A DNA stretch of 64,000 nt from Macrococcoides bohemicum (GTDB taxonomy: Bacteria; Bacillota; Bacilli; Staphylococcales; Staphylococcaceae). Under the pieces are notes generated by a model that searched no databases, had not been told where the DNA came from, and worked only from the letters and a program-made list of their open reading frames with translations. The DNA lies in NCBI RefSeq assembly GCF_042658685.1, contig NZ_JBHSQY010000030.1; one strand, written 5' to 3'. The position numbers were made by a program, and so were the translations under genes. Shown piece by piece: positions 19,391 to 28,746 of the stretch (within the stretch, counting starts at the first letter, position 1; every line of letters starts with the position of its first letter).

Positions 19391-19579
19391 ATGGCTAAAG
19401 TATGTCATGTTACAGGTCGTAAAGCAGTTTCAGGTAACAACCGTTCTCACGCAATGAACTACAGCAAACGTCGCTTTGGTGCTAACTTACAAAAAGTTAG
19501 AATCTTAGTTGATGGTAAGCCTAAACGTGTATGGGTTTCAGCTCGTGCATTAAAATCAGGTAAAGTGACTCGCGTTTAA
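19391..19579 (+). CDS. rpmB: 50S ribosomal protein L28
   Basis: A 62-residue L28 beginning MAKVCHVTGRKAVSGNN, basic throughout. AAAGGAGG lies 8 nt before the start. There is no CxxC pair, so this is the zinc-free form. It lies on the plus strand alone, and a shared terminator separates it from convergent thiN, as in other staphylococci. Confidence 0.98.
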   Translation: MAKVCHVTGRKAVSGNNRSHAMNYSKRRFGANLQKVRILVDGKPKRVWVSARALKSGKVTRV

Positions 19580-19595
19580 TTGAATATATAGATAC

Positions 19596-19627
19596 AAAAA
19601 AGACCTTTGTGTGAAAGGTCTTTTTTT
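19596..19627. terminator. Bidirectional terminator between rpmB and thiN
   Basis: The stem AAAGACCTTT/AAAGGTCTTT with a short loop has an A-run on one side and a T-run on the other, so it can end transcripts from both convergent genes. Confidence 0.92.
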
Positions 19628-19633
19628 ATTGAA

Positions 19634-20275
19634 CTATTTAGCTTCACTACTTTGAATCATATAAACTATACCTTGTTCGACTGTTATTTCTGCTCGGTCC
19701 GTTATAAATTCATTGCTTACTGTACGGGTATACCCCATCTTTATCTCTAAACGGTCTGTCTCATATTTTAATCCTTCTATCGTTAACAGAACACCGTCGT
19801 TTACCGGAATAAACGATATATATTTTTTATCTTCGCTTCTTTCAATAATATGCGTTCCTGTTGATAATACCTGGATTTCATTATATGCATCTACAATAAT
19901 AAATTCCGTTTCAGATAATAACAGATCTGGATGAACAAGAGTCTGTAAATTACCTAAAAAGTGATCCAGTCTTCCACCAGTTGCCCCATGAATATAAACT
20001 TTTTCATAACCTAATCCATTCGCATATTGTACGCCAACTTCAAGATCTGTTTCATTTTTCTCAGATGGTAGATATTCAATTTCAATTACTTCTTCAATCC
20101 TTAAACGTTCATCTTCAGACACAGAATCAAAATCACCAAATGCTGCGATAGGTCGAATACCTGCATCAACAAGCATAATTGTCCCGTAATCAATACCAAT
20201 CCAATCTTCATCATGATATTTTTCTAAAAGGGAATCTGATACACCTAAATATGTACAAAGTATATGTAAGTCCAT
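19634..20275 (-). CDS. thiN: Thiamine pyrophosphokinase
   Basis: A 213-residue ThiN. The substrate motif GDFDSV and HGATGGRLDHFLGN are intact. It transfers pyrophosphate from ATP to thiamine, making TPP, the ligand of the riboswitch found at 60.2 kb. The ATG at 20275 follows the rpe stop by one base, with GGTGAG as ribosome site; an earlier start is inside rpe. This rsgA-rpe-thiN order is standard in the family. Confidence 0.94.
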   Translation of the reverse strand: MDLHILCTYLGVSDSLLEKYHDEDWIGIDYGTIMLVDAGIRPIAAFGDFDSVSEDERLRIEEVIEIEYLPSEKNETDLEVGVQYANGLGYEKVYIHGATGGRLDHFLGNLQTLVHPDLLLSETEFIIVDAYNEIQVLSTGTHIIERSEDKKYISFIPVNDGVLLTIEGLKYETDRLEIKMGYTRTVSNEFITDRAEITVEQGIVYMIQSSEAK

Positions 20276-20276
20276 A

Positions 20277-20921
20277 TTACTCACCTCTCAATACACTTGT
20301 TGGTATTGATAAATCTTTATGCTTAAAGAAGTATGATCCTGCTACTAATACATCAGCACCTGCATCAATACAAGTTTTAGCAGTAACTTCGTTTACCCCA
20401 CCATCAACTTCGATCTCATAATTAAGATGATATTTTTCTTTATAATCTTTTAAGAATTTGACTTTCTCAATACCATTATCGATAAATTTCTGACCTCCAA
20501 AGCCTGGATTGACAGTCATAACAAGCACAAGGTCAACATCTTTTAGAACAGGTACAACGGATTCAATAGGTGTACCTGGATTTAATGTAACACCAGCTTT
20601 CTTCCCTGTGTCATGAATCATTTGTATTGCTCTATGAATATGATTTGTCGCTTCAACATGTACGGTAATAATATCGCTACCCGCTTCAGCAAAGGTTTGA
20701 ATATATCGCTCAGGATCCTGAACCATTAAATGTGTATCGATCGTTAAATCAGTAACTTGTCTAATTTGATTTAAGATTGGAAAAGCAAAAGAAATATTTG
20801 GAACGAAATTGCCATCCATCACATCAAAATGTATATAATCTACTCCTGCTTCTTCCAGACGCTTGATTTCCTGCTGTATATTTAAAAAATTACAAGATAG
20901 TAAACTTGGTGCTACTTTCAT
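20277..20921 (-). CDS. rpe: Ribulose-phosphate 3-epimerase
   Basis: A 214-residue TIM-barrel epimerase with MKVAPSLLSCN, the metal-binding HFDVMDGNFVPN and MTVNPGFGGQKF. It interconverts ribulose-5-phosphate and xylulose-5-phosphate. The start overlaps the rsgA stop by one base. Confidence 0.96.
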   Translation of the reverse strand: MKVAPSLLSCNFLNIQQEIKRLEEAGVDYIHFDVMDGNFVPNISFAFPILNQIRQVTDLTIDTHLMVQDPERYIQTFAEAGSDIITVHVEATNHIHRAIQMIHDTGKKAGVTLNPGTPIESVVPVLKDVDLVLVMTVNPGFGGQKFIDNGIEKVKFLKDYKEKYHLNYEIEVDGGVNEVTAKTCIDAGADVLVAGSYFFKHKDLSIPTSVLRGE

Positions 20922-21802
20922 CAGTATCTCACCTTTCTCGTGTCTATTTCATTTAGCATTTGCTGATAATGTAAATATCTTGTTTCTAAAATTTCTCCAT
21001 TTTCAACACCAGCTTTAATTGCACAACCTGGTTCATTGATATGCATACATTCTCTGAATTTACATTCATCGGCACGTTCAGCAAATTCGATAAAGCAATA
21101 TTTCAAAGTATTTCTATCAAGATTATCTAAATCAAGTGAACTAAAGCCCGGTGTATCAGCAATATAACCATAATCTAATGGAATTAATTCGACATGTCTT
21201 GTCGTATGTTTCCCACGATTAAGGGCATTACTGATGACTCCGGTATTCAAATTTGCATCTGGTATTAAAGCATTGATAAACGATGATTTACCTACGCCTG
21301 ACTGTCCAGCAAGCACTGTGATACCTTTTATTAAATCATTAAAGTTTTGTTGTTCTAGATTTGAAACGAACATTACTCCATATCCAATACGTTCATAATA
21401 ATCTAACTGCGTCGTAATAAAACTAATTTCCTGTTCATTTAATAAATCTTTCTTTGTCACGAGAAGGACAGGTTCTACATCATAAGATTCAATAATCGTA
21501 ATAAATTTATCTACTAAATTTAAACTAAATTCAGGTTCTTTTGCACTCATCACAATTATTACGCGGTCTACATTTGCAACAGGCGGTCGCACCAGTGCAT
21601 TTTTTCTTTCATGAACCTCAAGAATGTAACCATCGTTTTCGTTCTCTATTTGAAATGTCACGAAATCACCGACATATGGTGTTATACCTTTTTTTCTGAA
21701 ATTTCCTCGTGCACGGCATTGATAAATTGCGCTATCATCTTCACTTTTCACATAATAAAAACCGCTTAATGCTTTAATAATTTGACCTTTAATAATATTC
21801 AC
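20921..21802 (-). CDS. rsgA: Ribosome small-subunit biogenesis GTPase RsgA
   Basis: A 293-residue circularly permuted GTPase: OB fold (about 1-65), then G4 TKKD before G1 GQSGVGKSS and G3 DTPGF, and a C-terminal zinc knuckle (CKFREC.H.NEPGC). It acts in late 30S maturation. Start choice is open. The GTG at 21802 is part of the AAGAGGTG ribosome-like sequence, so initiation may use it with weak upstream pairing, or an ATT two to three codons on. Confidence 0.95.
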   Translation of the reverse strand: MNIIKGQIIKALSGFYYVKSEDDSAIYQCRARGNFRKKGITPYVGDFVTFQIENENDGYILEVHERKNALVRPPVANVDRVIIVMSAKEPEFSLNLVDKFITIIESYDVEPVLLVTKKDLLNEQEISFITTQLDYYERIGYGVMFVSNLEQQNFNDLIKGITVLAGQSGVGKSSFINALIPDANLNTGVISNALNRGKHTTRHVELIPLDYGYIADTPGFSSLDLDNLDRNTLKYCFIEFAERADECKFRECMHINEPGCAIKAGVENGEILETRYLHYQQMLNEIDTRKVRY

Positions 21803-21810
21803 CTCTTATA

Positions 21811-22650
21811 TTAATGTCTTTTCGGAGCATTTAAATATGCATAGAATAAACCGATAAATAGACCTCCACCAACATAATTACCCAGTCCACTAAATAATAA
21901 ATTTCTGAGCATAGGTAAGATGTTCTCCGAGTTAAATTGATAAAACAGGGAACAGATAAACATAACGCCATTAGCGATAACGTGTTCATATCCCATATAT
22001 GCAAATATCGTCACACCGATAATCATAGCAACCATCTTTGGTAATGCTTCCTTAAAATGCATCGTTACGATTATAGAAATATTGATAAAAAAGTTGGCTA
22101 ATATTCCGCGAATAAAAATATCAACACTTGATAAATGGAGCTTCTTATCAACAATCGTATGCATTAATCCAAGCATATCATTTGATACTACTGTACTAAA
22201 TTTTAACAGACTAAACAACAATATACCACCTATCATATTACCAAGAAAACACAGCGTAAACACAAGCAATGCACGACGCACTGTCACTGATTTATAGAAA
22301 ATACCAACTGTAAAATACATAAAATTACTCGTTAGCAGCTCCGAATAGGTAAATATAATAAAAATAAGTGCAAAACTAAAGGTGATCCCACCGATAAGAC
22401 TTGCTAGTTCTGCGCCAATATAAGGCGTAAAATCAATGCGCGTTTTCCAGGTAAATATAATCATAAGTCCGATAATAAAACCTGCCATTATCGCTCTAAA
22501 TATATATCTGGTAAAAAAATCTTTTACGAGGCTTTCTTTCGTTAATACTGTATCCTGTATCCCATCCATTAACTTTCTTCCGTAAAAAAATTTTTCAGTT
22601 TCCGGAAAGTTAAAATTATCTGGTTCAGATGATTGGTTATTATTCTTCAT
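21811..22650 (-). CDS. Formate/nitrite transporter (FNT) family channel
   Basis: A 279-residue membrane protein with six hydrophobic helices. GYEHVIANGVMF and GNYVGGGLFIGLFYAY are typical of the FNT family (FocA, NirC). It probably conducts formate, nitrite or a similar small anion; the substrate cannot be told from sequence. The frame is open further upstream, but the ATG at 22650 has a strong AAGGAG site and gives a soluble N-terminal tail. It follows rsgA closely on the minus strand but is not part of its operon in the direction of transcription: it lies upstream of it, so co-transcription is possible. Confidence 0.85.
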   Translation of the reverse strand: MKNNNQSSEPDNFNFPETEKFFYGRKLMDGIQDTVLTKESLVKDFFTRYIFRAIMAGFIIGLMIIFTWKTRIDFTPYIGAELASLIGGITFSFALIFIIFTYSELLTSNFMYFTVGIFYKSVTVRRALLVFTLCFLGNMIGGILLFSLLKFSTVVSNDMLGLMHTIVDKKLHLSSVDIFIRGILANFFINISIIVTMHFKEALPKMVAMIIGVTIFAYMGYEHVIANGVMFICSLFYQFNSENILPMLRNLLFSGLGNYVGGGLFIGLFYAYLNAPKRH

Positions 22651-22734
22651 ATCTTTTCTCCTTATGTGATATTTTTCACAAGATAATTTTAATGCATTAT
22701 CACTAAATATACAATAACTATTTTTCATCAAAAA

Positions 22735-22763
22735 ACAGCAAGACAATTTGTCTTACTGCTGTT
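22735..22763 (-). terminator. Terminator after the kup remnant
   Basis: A slightly imperfect stem ACAGCAAGACAA/TTGTCTTACTGCTGT followed on the minus strand by TTTTTTG. Confidence 0.8.
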
Positions 22764-22776
22764 CAAAATTATTAAA

Positions 22777-23594
22777 TTAATCAATACGTTTCATCGGTAT
22801 TGTTTTAGTCATTGGTGTAGTAAGTGGTATCGTTTCATACATCACTTCATTTGAAGGTAGTTCAAACCACTTCACCGGTGATGCGGTAAATCGTTTTATA
22901 GCAATCTTCCATTGAAGGATAAGACGCTCATACCATAACAGATCGCCATCCAGTAAAACTTCATCTTGAAGTACTACAAATTTAAAGTCACTTATAATAC
23001 GCAAATTATTTGTACCATACGGTCTTCTTCATTCGTCGTTAAGTAAACTAAATTAGTCGCAAATTTTGGTACACTACGATCTTGTTTTAATGACTTTAAT
23101 TGTCCTAAATATTCATCGATCGCAACATCATGTGACTGTTTGTCTTTTATCAGATAACCGTTATACCAAACAATCATGACAAAAATGATCAAACAAGAAA
23201 TAAGTACTGCTACATAACCACCATGCATAAATTTTGCAAGGCTTGATATAAAGAATGCAAATTCTAAAATAAAGAAGAATCCAATCGTTAAAAATAATAA
23301 CAATGTATTGACCTGTTTCTTTTTAAGATAATAAGAAAGTAAAATTGTTGTCATCATCATTGTGACTATAATACTTAGATCATAGGCTGCTTCCATATTT
23401 ACACTTGTTTTAAAGTAGAGGACAACAAGTATACATAAAAACCAGATGACTGCTGTCACAGATGGAATATACATTTGACCTTTTACTGTCGAAGGATATT
23501 TAATATCCAGTTTAGGTATAAACTTTAAATGAATTGCCTCAGAAACTAAAGTGTATGCGCCGGTAATCAAAGCTTGCGATGCGCAATAAAATTT
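22777..23594 (-). pseudogene. kup: Decayed potassium uptake gene (kup), N-terminal half and an internal block missing
   Basis: Two reading frames together match parts of a Kup potassium transporter. The frame at 22992-23594 begins abruptly at ASQALITGAYTLVSEAIHL, a motif from the middle of Kup, and continues through membrane helices to NLVYLTTNEEDRM before stopping. A second frame (22777-23004) resumes with RIISDFKFVVLQ, near the Kup C-terminus. So roughly the first half is absent and about 60-70 residues are deleted with a frameshift around 23000. Neither part has a convincing start. The adjacent unrelated ORF ending at 23603 marks the left deletion edge. Confidence 0.85.
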
Positions 23595-23602
23595 TTTATC
23601 AC

Positions 23603-23926
23603 TTATAGATCACCCAGTTTCTCGTTTCTTCGTTCAATATTTTTATATGTTTTGCTAAGATTTTCTTTGTATTCCGACTTTATTTCTAAATCGTATTTTT
23701 TAAGTAACTCTCTTTCTACTTCCAGTTTTATTCTATCTAAATGTGACTGACTCGTTCGGCGATATATCTTATAGTTGAAGAATAATATCGATAACATCAA
23801 GATAACTAGACTAGAAAACCCTAGTATCATCATTAATTGAAGATGATCAATCATCGTCTGAAACTGATCCTGCTTTTCAATAATAAAATCTTCTAAGTTT
23901 TTAAATGGTTTCGTAAAATATATCAT
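23603..23926 (-). CDS. Small membrane protein of unknown function
   Basis: A 107-residue protein with one hydrophobic helix (about 31-50) and a long charged, helical C-terminal part rich in Lys and Glu that could form a coiled coil. I do not recognise it. It ends right at the kup remnant, so it may be intact or may be the upstream neighbour brought next to kup by the deletion. The ribosome site GGGAGATTATTC is moderate. Confidence 0.5.
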   Translation of the reverse strand: MIYFTKPFKNLEDFIIEKQDQFQTMIDHLQLMMILGFSSLVILMLSILFFNYKIYRRTSQSHLDRIKLEVERELLKKYDLEIKSEYKENLSKTYKNIERRNEKLGDL

Positions 23927-24005
23927 GAATAATCTCCCTTATTATTTTATAAATGTGCTAAATATATGTATGATATTACTATAAATGAGGAATGGAGTGA
24001 AACAA

Positions 24006-24314
24006 ATGACAAAAACAATAACATTAGACGCAATACAAGATGCAATTAATACTGGAACAGATGCAGTTATACTAGATGTAAGAGAATTGGATGAATTTGT
24101 AGCCGGCCATATTCCGGAAGCGACTCATCTTCCACTATCAGATATTGAATCACAATCTGTTGGACTCGCTAAAGACGTAGAATATATTATTATTTGTAAA
24201 AAAGGTGGCCGAGCGATGCAAGCTGGTCAGTATTTGGAAGATAAAGGTTACAATGTCACTGTTGCAGAACAAGGTATGGATGACTGGACTGGCGAAGTAA
24301 AGATAGAAGATTAA
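24006..24314 (+). CDS. Rhodanese-like protein
   Basis: A 102-residue single-domain rhodanese. Conserved LDVRELDEFVAGHIPEA and the active-site loop CKKGGRA, whose Cys would carry a persulfide. It probably moves sulfane sulfur. The ATG at 24006 follows GGAGTG by 6 nt; the upstream in-frame ATG (23985) lacks a site. Convergent with the P450 gene and ended by a shared hairpin. Confidence 0.88.
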   Translation: MTKTITLDAIQDAINTGTDAVILDVRELDEFVAGHIPEATHLPLSDIESQSVGLAKDVEYIIICKKGGRAMQAGQYLEDKGYNVTVAEQGMDDWTGEVKIED

Positions 24315-24316
24315 AA

Positions 24317-24347
24317 ATAACCGTGCTCAATCGAGCACGGTTTAAAA
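24317..24347. terminator. Terminator between rhodanese and P450 genes
   Basis: An 8-bp GC-rich stem CCGTGCTC/GAGCACGG with a TTAAAA/TTTAAAA flank on either side. Confidence 0.8.
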
Positions 24348-24354
24348 TACTAAT

Positions 24355-25632
24355 TTATTTAGTACGATCAATATTCAGACGAACATTATTTATCACCATA
24401 CCTGATTTTACACGACCTGGTAACTTCGTACGGTCAACAGTAAAATCTTGTGGTGGCACATCATAATCAATTTCCTGAGCGAAGTATTTCATCGTTTCTT
24501 CCATAATGATGATTGTCATCCATTCCCCAGCACAGCGATGATTCGTATAATAATCTCCTCCACCTTGAGGAATCAAATCAAACGGACTACCATCCCAGTT
24601 ATCAAAACGATATGGATTAAATCGTTCTGGTTCACTAAATGTATCTTCTCTATGCAACGTACCAAATACATCTAATATAATCATCGTGTCTTTCTTAATC
24701 TTATAGCCATCAAATTCTATATTCTTAGCAGCTTTACCCGGCAAGAAAGGTACGAAAGGATAATAACGACGAACTTCCTGTACAAACTTATACGCATAAT
24801 CATTATCATCACGTGCAACACGCGTTCTCTCTCCTGGAAACTCATGCATAGCAAGTACTCCGTATGCAACAAATCGATTTATTGCAACAAGCGGTCGAAT
24901 CACATTCATTAAATCTACAGAACAAAGTCTTGAATCCATAGGTTTACCGTTCATATCTTCCCAATGACTGAATTCATATAAAGCACTTCCCGGCTCTGGA
25001 TGAATCTTACCTTTACGTGTCTTAATAATTTGCTCTTCTAAGAAATCTTCTACACGTGCGCGTGCTTTCTTAGCTTCACGATATCCTTTATAAGGTGAAC
25101 CGATTGCTCCAAATGAATCAATCATCTTATCCATATCCATTGCATGCTGTTCAATATTTTCAGGTGTTTCAATAATACCTGCCCATCTAAATCCAACTTT
25201 TGTCAATAAAATAATAGATTCTTTATAGACATTAACTTCATCCATCAACTGCATACGTTGTGTATTCTGGAACCAGTAGTTACGTGTTAATTTACGTAAA
25301 TATGTTAAATTTTCATCTGTCATTAATGACATAAATAAAGCTTTTCTATCAATGTGCTTTTTACCCGTAGTCGTATGTATCGCACCTTTACCAAATAACG
25401 TCTTTACTACACGTGGTGGTAAAGTACCGGATCTTTCAATTTTATCATTATCATAAAATAATTCTGCAGCTTGTTTACCGCTAATAACAACAGCTTGTTT
25501 ACCCCCTAGAACACGCGTTTCAAATACATTTGAATTAAATTTTTTTGTACGATTCTGAATATATTCATATCCTTCTTTCATAATCGTTAAAGTATTGTCA
25601 AGACCTCTATCTTTTGGCATTCTTTTCGCCAT
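24355..25632 (-). CDS. CYP152-family cytochrome P450, OleT-like fatty acid decarboxylase/hydroxylase
   Basis: A 425-residue soluble P450. From memory it follows Jeotgalicoccus OleT closely along its length: LFGKGAIHT, GKKHIDRKALFMSLMT, EVRRYYPFVPFLPGKA and IPQGGGDYYTNHRCAGEW with the haem-ligand Cys. OleT uses hydrogen peroxide to decarboxylate fatty acids to terminal alkenes. Its key His85 is kept here as His86 (GAIH), where fatty-acid hydroxylases of the same family have Gln, and the Phe six residues before it (F80) is also kept, as is Arg in AINRF. So alkene formation is likely but hydroxylation cannot be excluded. It stands alone with its own promoter region. Confidence 0.9.
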   Translation of the reverse strand: MAKRMPKDRGLDNTLTIMKEGYEYIQNRTKKFNSNVFETRVLGGKQAVVISGKQAAELFYDNDKIERSGTLPPRVVKTLFGKGAIHTTTGKKHIDRKALFMSLMTDENLTYLRKLTRNYWFQNTQRMQLMDEVNVYKESIILLTKVGFRWAGIIETPENIEQHAMDMDKMIDSFGAIGSPYKGYREAKKARARVEDFLEEQIIKTRKGKIHPEPGSALYEFSHWEDMNGKPMDSRLCSVDLMNVIRPLVAINRFVAYGVLAMHEFPGERTRVARDDNDYAYKFVQEVRRYYPFVPFLPGKAAKNIEFDGYKIKKDTMIILDVFGTLHREDTFSEPERFNPYRFDNWDGSPFDLIPQGGGDYYTNHRCAGEWMTIIIMEETMKYFAQEIDYDVPPQDFTVDRTKLPGRVKSGMVINNVRLNIDRTK

Positions 25633-25683
25633 GATGATTCCCCCTAATAAGTATTATTTATCTATACCCTAAATTACAAAATT

Positions 25684-26550
25684 TTAACTTAAAATAATTC
25701 GTTTTGCTTCTTCCATTATTGCATCACTTTCTGCGTTATTCGTTAAGCGTATATCTGGTTGCACTACAAATTCTTCCTCTGTGCCATATACGAATACAAA
25801 GTCATCAAATTCAATTGTATAAAAGATATTCGCTGCACCGAAAGAATGCTCACCTATCTTCTTTGCATCACTTTGTGATGCAAAGAACTCTGGACTTCCT
25901 TTCGTTAAAGCTGATATTAAGATAATATCAGCTTCATATTGATGCGACTTAATACCACGCGCATAACGAAGATCTAAAATAACAGGTAAATCATGAGGAT
26001 ATGTAACCGTTTCATCAAAATTATAAATCGTAACAATCTGATAACCGTTATAGCTTTTTACTGTATTTTCTGGAAAATGATTAAAGTGCTGGACATCAAA
26101 TTTATATTCTTCTTCTCCACGTAAAAGCGTGAGATGTGATTGTTTCGCAATAATATGTGTCCAGTCCTGATTATTATCATCTTCATGAAATAACAGTTTC
26201 TTGTATCTTGATTCAAGAATATTTATTTCATCATCACTCATTTTTTTTATAACATCCCCTACAACAAGACGATTATCATCATTTACTTCTGTGACGATTA
26301 ACACTTCACCTTGCTTTTTTACGTTAAAGCCATTATGTCCTACCATATCTTTGTGAAAGAAAAACAGGCTTTTTATTTGTAGTTCTGTTAAATATTCCAG
26401 CATAATCTGTTGAAAAGTGTAATCATTGTTCGGTGCTAGATTTTTGATAATATTAAAATATAATGTATTTGTAGCATCATCTGATAAATTAAATTGTGAT
26501 GATATTTTATCTCTCACTCCAGAGAATATTTCATAGTAATGGTATGACAT
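25684..26550 (-). CDS. PDZ/S41-peptidase-like cytosolic protein, possibly degenerate
   Basis: A 288-residue protein without a signal peptide. Residues about 75-110 resemble a PDZ-type segment (GFNVKKQGEVLIVTEV then VVGDVI). The later part resembles S41 C-terminal processing proteases: LDLRYARG, a GSPEFFA segment that could hold the nucleophile Ser, then KKIGEHSFGAA where active enzymes have a catalytic Lys (GKG). Here that Lys is Ala, so activity is doubtful. The resemblance is by eye and weak overall. A single gene between the P450 and prkC. Confidence 0.45.
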   Translation of the reverse strand: MSYHYYEIFSGVRDKISSQFNLSDDATNTLYFNIIKNLAPNNDYTFQQIMLEYLTELQIKSLFFFHKDMVGHNGFNVKKQGEVLIVTEVNDDNRLVVGDVIKKMSDDEINILESRYKKLLFHEDDNNQDWTHIIAKQSHLTLLRGEEEYKFDVQHFNHFPENTVKSYNGYQIVTIYNFDETVTYPHDLPVILDLRYARGIKSHQYEADIILISALTKGSPEFFASQSDAKKIGEHSFGAANIFYTIEFDDFVFVYGTEEEFVVQPDIRLTNNAESDAIMEEAKRIILS

Positions 26551-26618
26551 GTAGTGACCCCCTTGTGTGTATATTTAAAATATAGGTTTAAATAATAAAT
26601 ATTACAAATAAAAAGCAT

Positions 26619-26660
26619 AAAAAAGACGGCATAAAGTGAATCTACTTAGCCGTCTTAAAA
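26619..26660 (-). terminator. Terminator after prkC
   Basis: An 8-bp stem AAGACGGC/GCCGTCTT (26623-26630 with 26649-26656), with Ts following on the minus strand. Confidence 0.85.
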
Positions 26661-26661
26661 A

Positions 26662-28746
26662 CTATTCAATTTCGTCATAATCGATTTGTTCCTGCAAATA
26701 CGTCTTGCCATCAATTTTAATAATAATCGCTCCTTGTGTATCTGGTTCAACTGTAAGCACTAATCTTTTCTTACTTTCCTTTGTTGTTTCATAAGATTCA
26801 TAGATTGTTGAAATATCATTGTTTTTATCTTTAATAAATATCTCAACAAGTTGAGGCATCTTTTCGGTAGCAGGTGGTTCCGTAGGTGGTTCTACAGTTT
26901 CGCCTTCTTCGTTTGTTTCAGGTGCTTCTGTTGATGGCGTTATTTCTTTGCCCTTATATGGAATATTAACTGTTCCAATGTACTTCTTATCTTTTTCTTC
27001 TGGTGTTTCAGTAGTGACTTTCTCTTCTGGTGTTTCAGTAGTGACTTTTTCTTCTGTATTCTTATTCTTTTTTCCTTTTGATACTTCAAAATTAATCGTT
27101 GATCCGTAAGGGAGCTTTATGTTACGGACATTCTGAGAAATAATATTACCATTTGATACGTCATCAGAATAAATTACTTGTACCACATTAACGACAAAGC
27201 CTACTTGTTCCAGTTCAGCTTTGGCTTTATCAAAAGAAAGCCCAGTATAATCCTGAACAAATATTTCCTCAACACCTTTTGATACTGTAAATACAACCGC
27301 AGTATCTTTAGGAATGACTTCTTTGTTTGCATTAATATTTTGTTTAATGATTGTACCTGATTTTTCATAATTATAAACGTGTTTTACTTTTATAGATTTA
27401 AAACCTTGTTTATCTAGTTTTTTCTTAACGATAGAAATATCCTGTCCGACAAATTCTTCAAAAGTAAACTTTTTAGAACCTTTCGATACTGTTAAGTTAA
27501 TGCGTGATAATTCTTTAACTTTTTCACCTATCATCGGATCAGTTTCAATCACGGTCCCATCTTCAAATGTATCAGAAAATACGTAATTAACCTGTCCTTT
27601 ACGTAAATTACTTTGTTCAAGTAAACTAGTTGCTTCTGAAATTGACTTACCATTGATATCTGGAACTACACTATAATTTGGTGCAAAAGTCATATAAGCA
27701 ATAGCTGTTCCTAAACCTAAAATAAGTAACAGTGGTAATAACCATAACCACCATTTTCTTTTTTTCTTCTTTAGTTCATGATTATCCTGTTCATCATTAT
27801 TTTGAACGTCAGCTGATTCTGTTGGCATCGTTGTAACAGGATGCATTTCAATCGTATCATTTGCTTGTATAACAGGAATCATTCTTGTTGCATCGTCAAC
27901 AATCATCATTTTCGGTTCTTCTGAACGTTCTTCGTCAAGACAGGTGTTTAAATCATCATACATTTCCTGTGTTGTACGATAACGTTGATATTTCTCTTTC
28001 ATCGTTGCTTTTAATATAATATTTTCTAGCGCTTGAGGTACTGCTGGGTTTTCTTCAATTACAGATGGTAGTTGCTCCTGAATATGCTTAATTGCTACAC
28101 CGACTGCACTTTCACCTTCATGAGGAGGATGTCCGGTCAACATTTCAAATAAAACGATACCTATTGAATAAATATCACTTGCTTCATCCGTTTGTTTCCC
28201 TTTAGCTTGTTCTGGTGACAAATAATGCACACTTCCCATAATATGGTTCGTATGCGTCATCGCCGTCTCGCTCAATGCGCGTGCTATTCCAAAATCAGAG
28301 ATTTTAAGTTCTTTTGATTGCGTCATCAAAATATTTTGAGGTTTAATATCACGATGAATTATACGATGTTGATGCGCATGTTCAATACCACGCAATATTT
28401 GTTTTGTGAAGAATACTGCCTCTTCAACATCTAACGGACCATTATCACGTATATATTCATGTAATGTAGGACCATTAATATACTCCATAATCATATAATA
28501 ATGACGTTCATCTTCATCTACATCCAGGACTTTAACGATATTAGGATGAGATAATGTTGTTGCATTCTGTACTTCACGTTCAAAACGCTTAACCGCACGA
28601 TCAACATCGACAGGAGGAATATTAATGATTTTTACAGCGACCTGTGCATCTAAAATAATATCATCGGCGAGGTATACACTACTCATTCCTCCACCGTCGA
28701 TATATTTAACTAACTTATAGCGGTCACTAATAATTGTACCAATCAT
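26662..28746 (-). CDS. prkC: Serine/threonine protein kinase with PASTA domains (PrkC/Stk1)
   Basis: A 694-residue transmembrane kinase. The kinase domain (about 10-270) has the ATP lysine K39, HRDIKPQN (Asp133) and DFG (151-153). A transmembrane helix spans 333-355 and three extracellular PASTA repeats follow (about 357-560); these sense muropeptides or lipid II. The tail holds a Glu/Thr-rich linker with a 27-nt tandem repeat (VTTETPEEK twice, near 27000-27050) and a C-terminal beta domain. It is preceded without a gap by the phosphatase gene. Confidence 0.96.
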   Translation of the reverse strand: MIGTIISDRYKLVKYIDGGGMSSVYLADDIILDAQVAVKIINIPPVDVDRAVKRFEREVQNATTLSHPNIVKVLDVDEDERHYYMIMEYINGPTLHEYIRDNGPLDVEEAVFFTKQILRGIEHAHQHRIIHRDIKPQNILMTQSKELKISDFGIARALSETAMTHTNHIMGSVHYLSPEQAKGKQTDEASDIYSIGIVLFEMLTGHPPHEGESAVGVAIKHIQEQLPSVIEENPAVPQALENIILKATMKEKYQRYRTTQEMYDDLNTCLDEERSEEPKMMIVDDATRMIPVIQANDTIEMHPVTTMPTESADVQNNDEQDNHELKKKKRKWWLWLLPLLLILGLGTAIAYMTFAPNYSVVPDINGKSISEATSLLEQSNLRKGQVNYVFSDTFEDGTVIETDPMIGEKVKELSRINLTVSKGSKKFTFEEFVGQDISIVKKKLDKQGFKSIKVKHVYNYEKSGTIIKQNINANKEVIPKDTAVVFTVSKGVEEIFVQDYTGLSFDKAKAELEQVGFVVNVVQVIYSDDVSNGNIISQNVRNIKLPYGSTINFEVSKGKKNKNTEEKVTTETPEEKVTTETPEEKDKKYIGTVNIPYKGKEITPSTEAPETNEEGETVEPPTEPPATEKMPQLVEIFIKDKNNDISTIYESYETTKESKKRLVLTVEPDTQGAIIIKIDGKTYLQEQIDYDEIE

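Noticed and set aside
22992..23570. Stand-alone 192-residue membrane protein
   Set aside because: It begins in the middle of a Kup motif and lacks a start signal; it is better read as part of the kup pseudogene.
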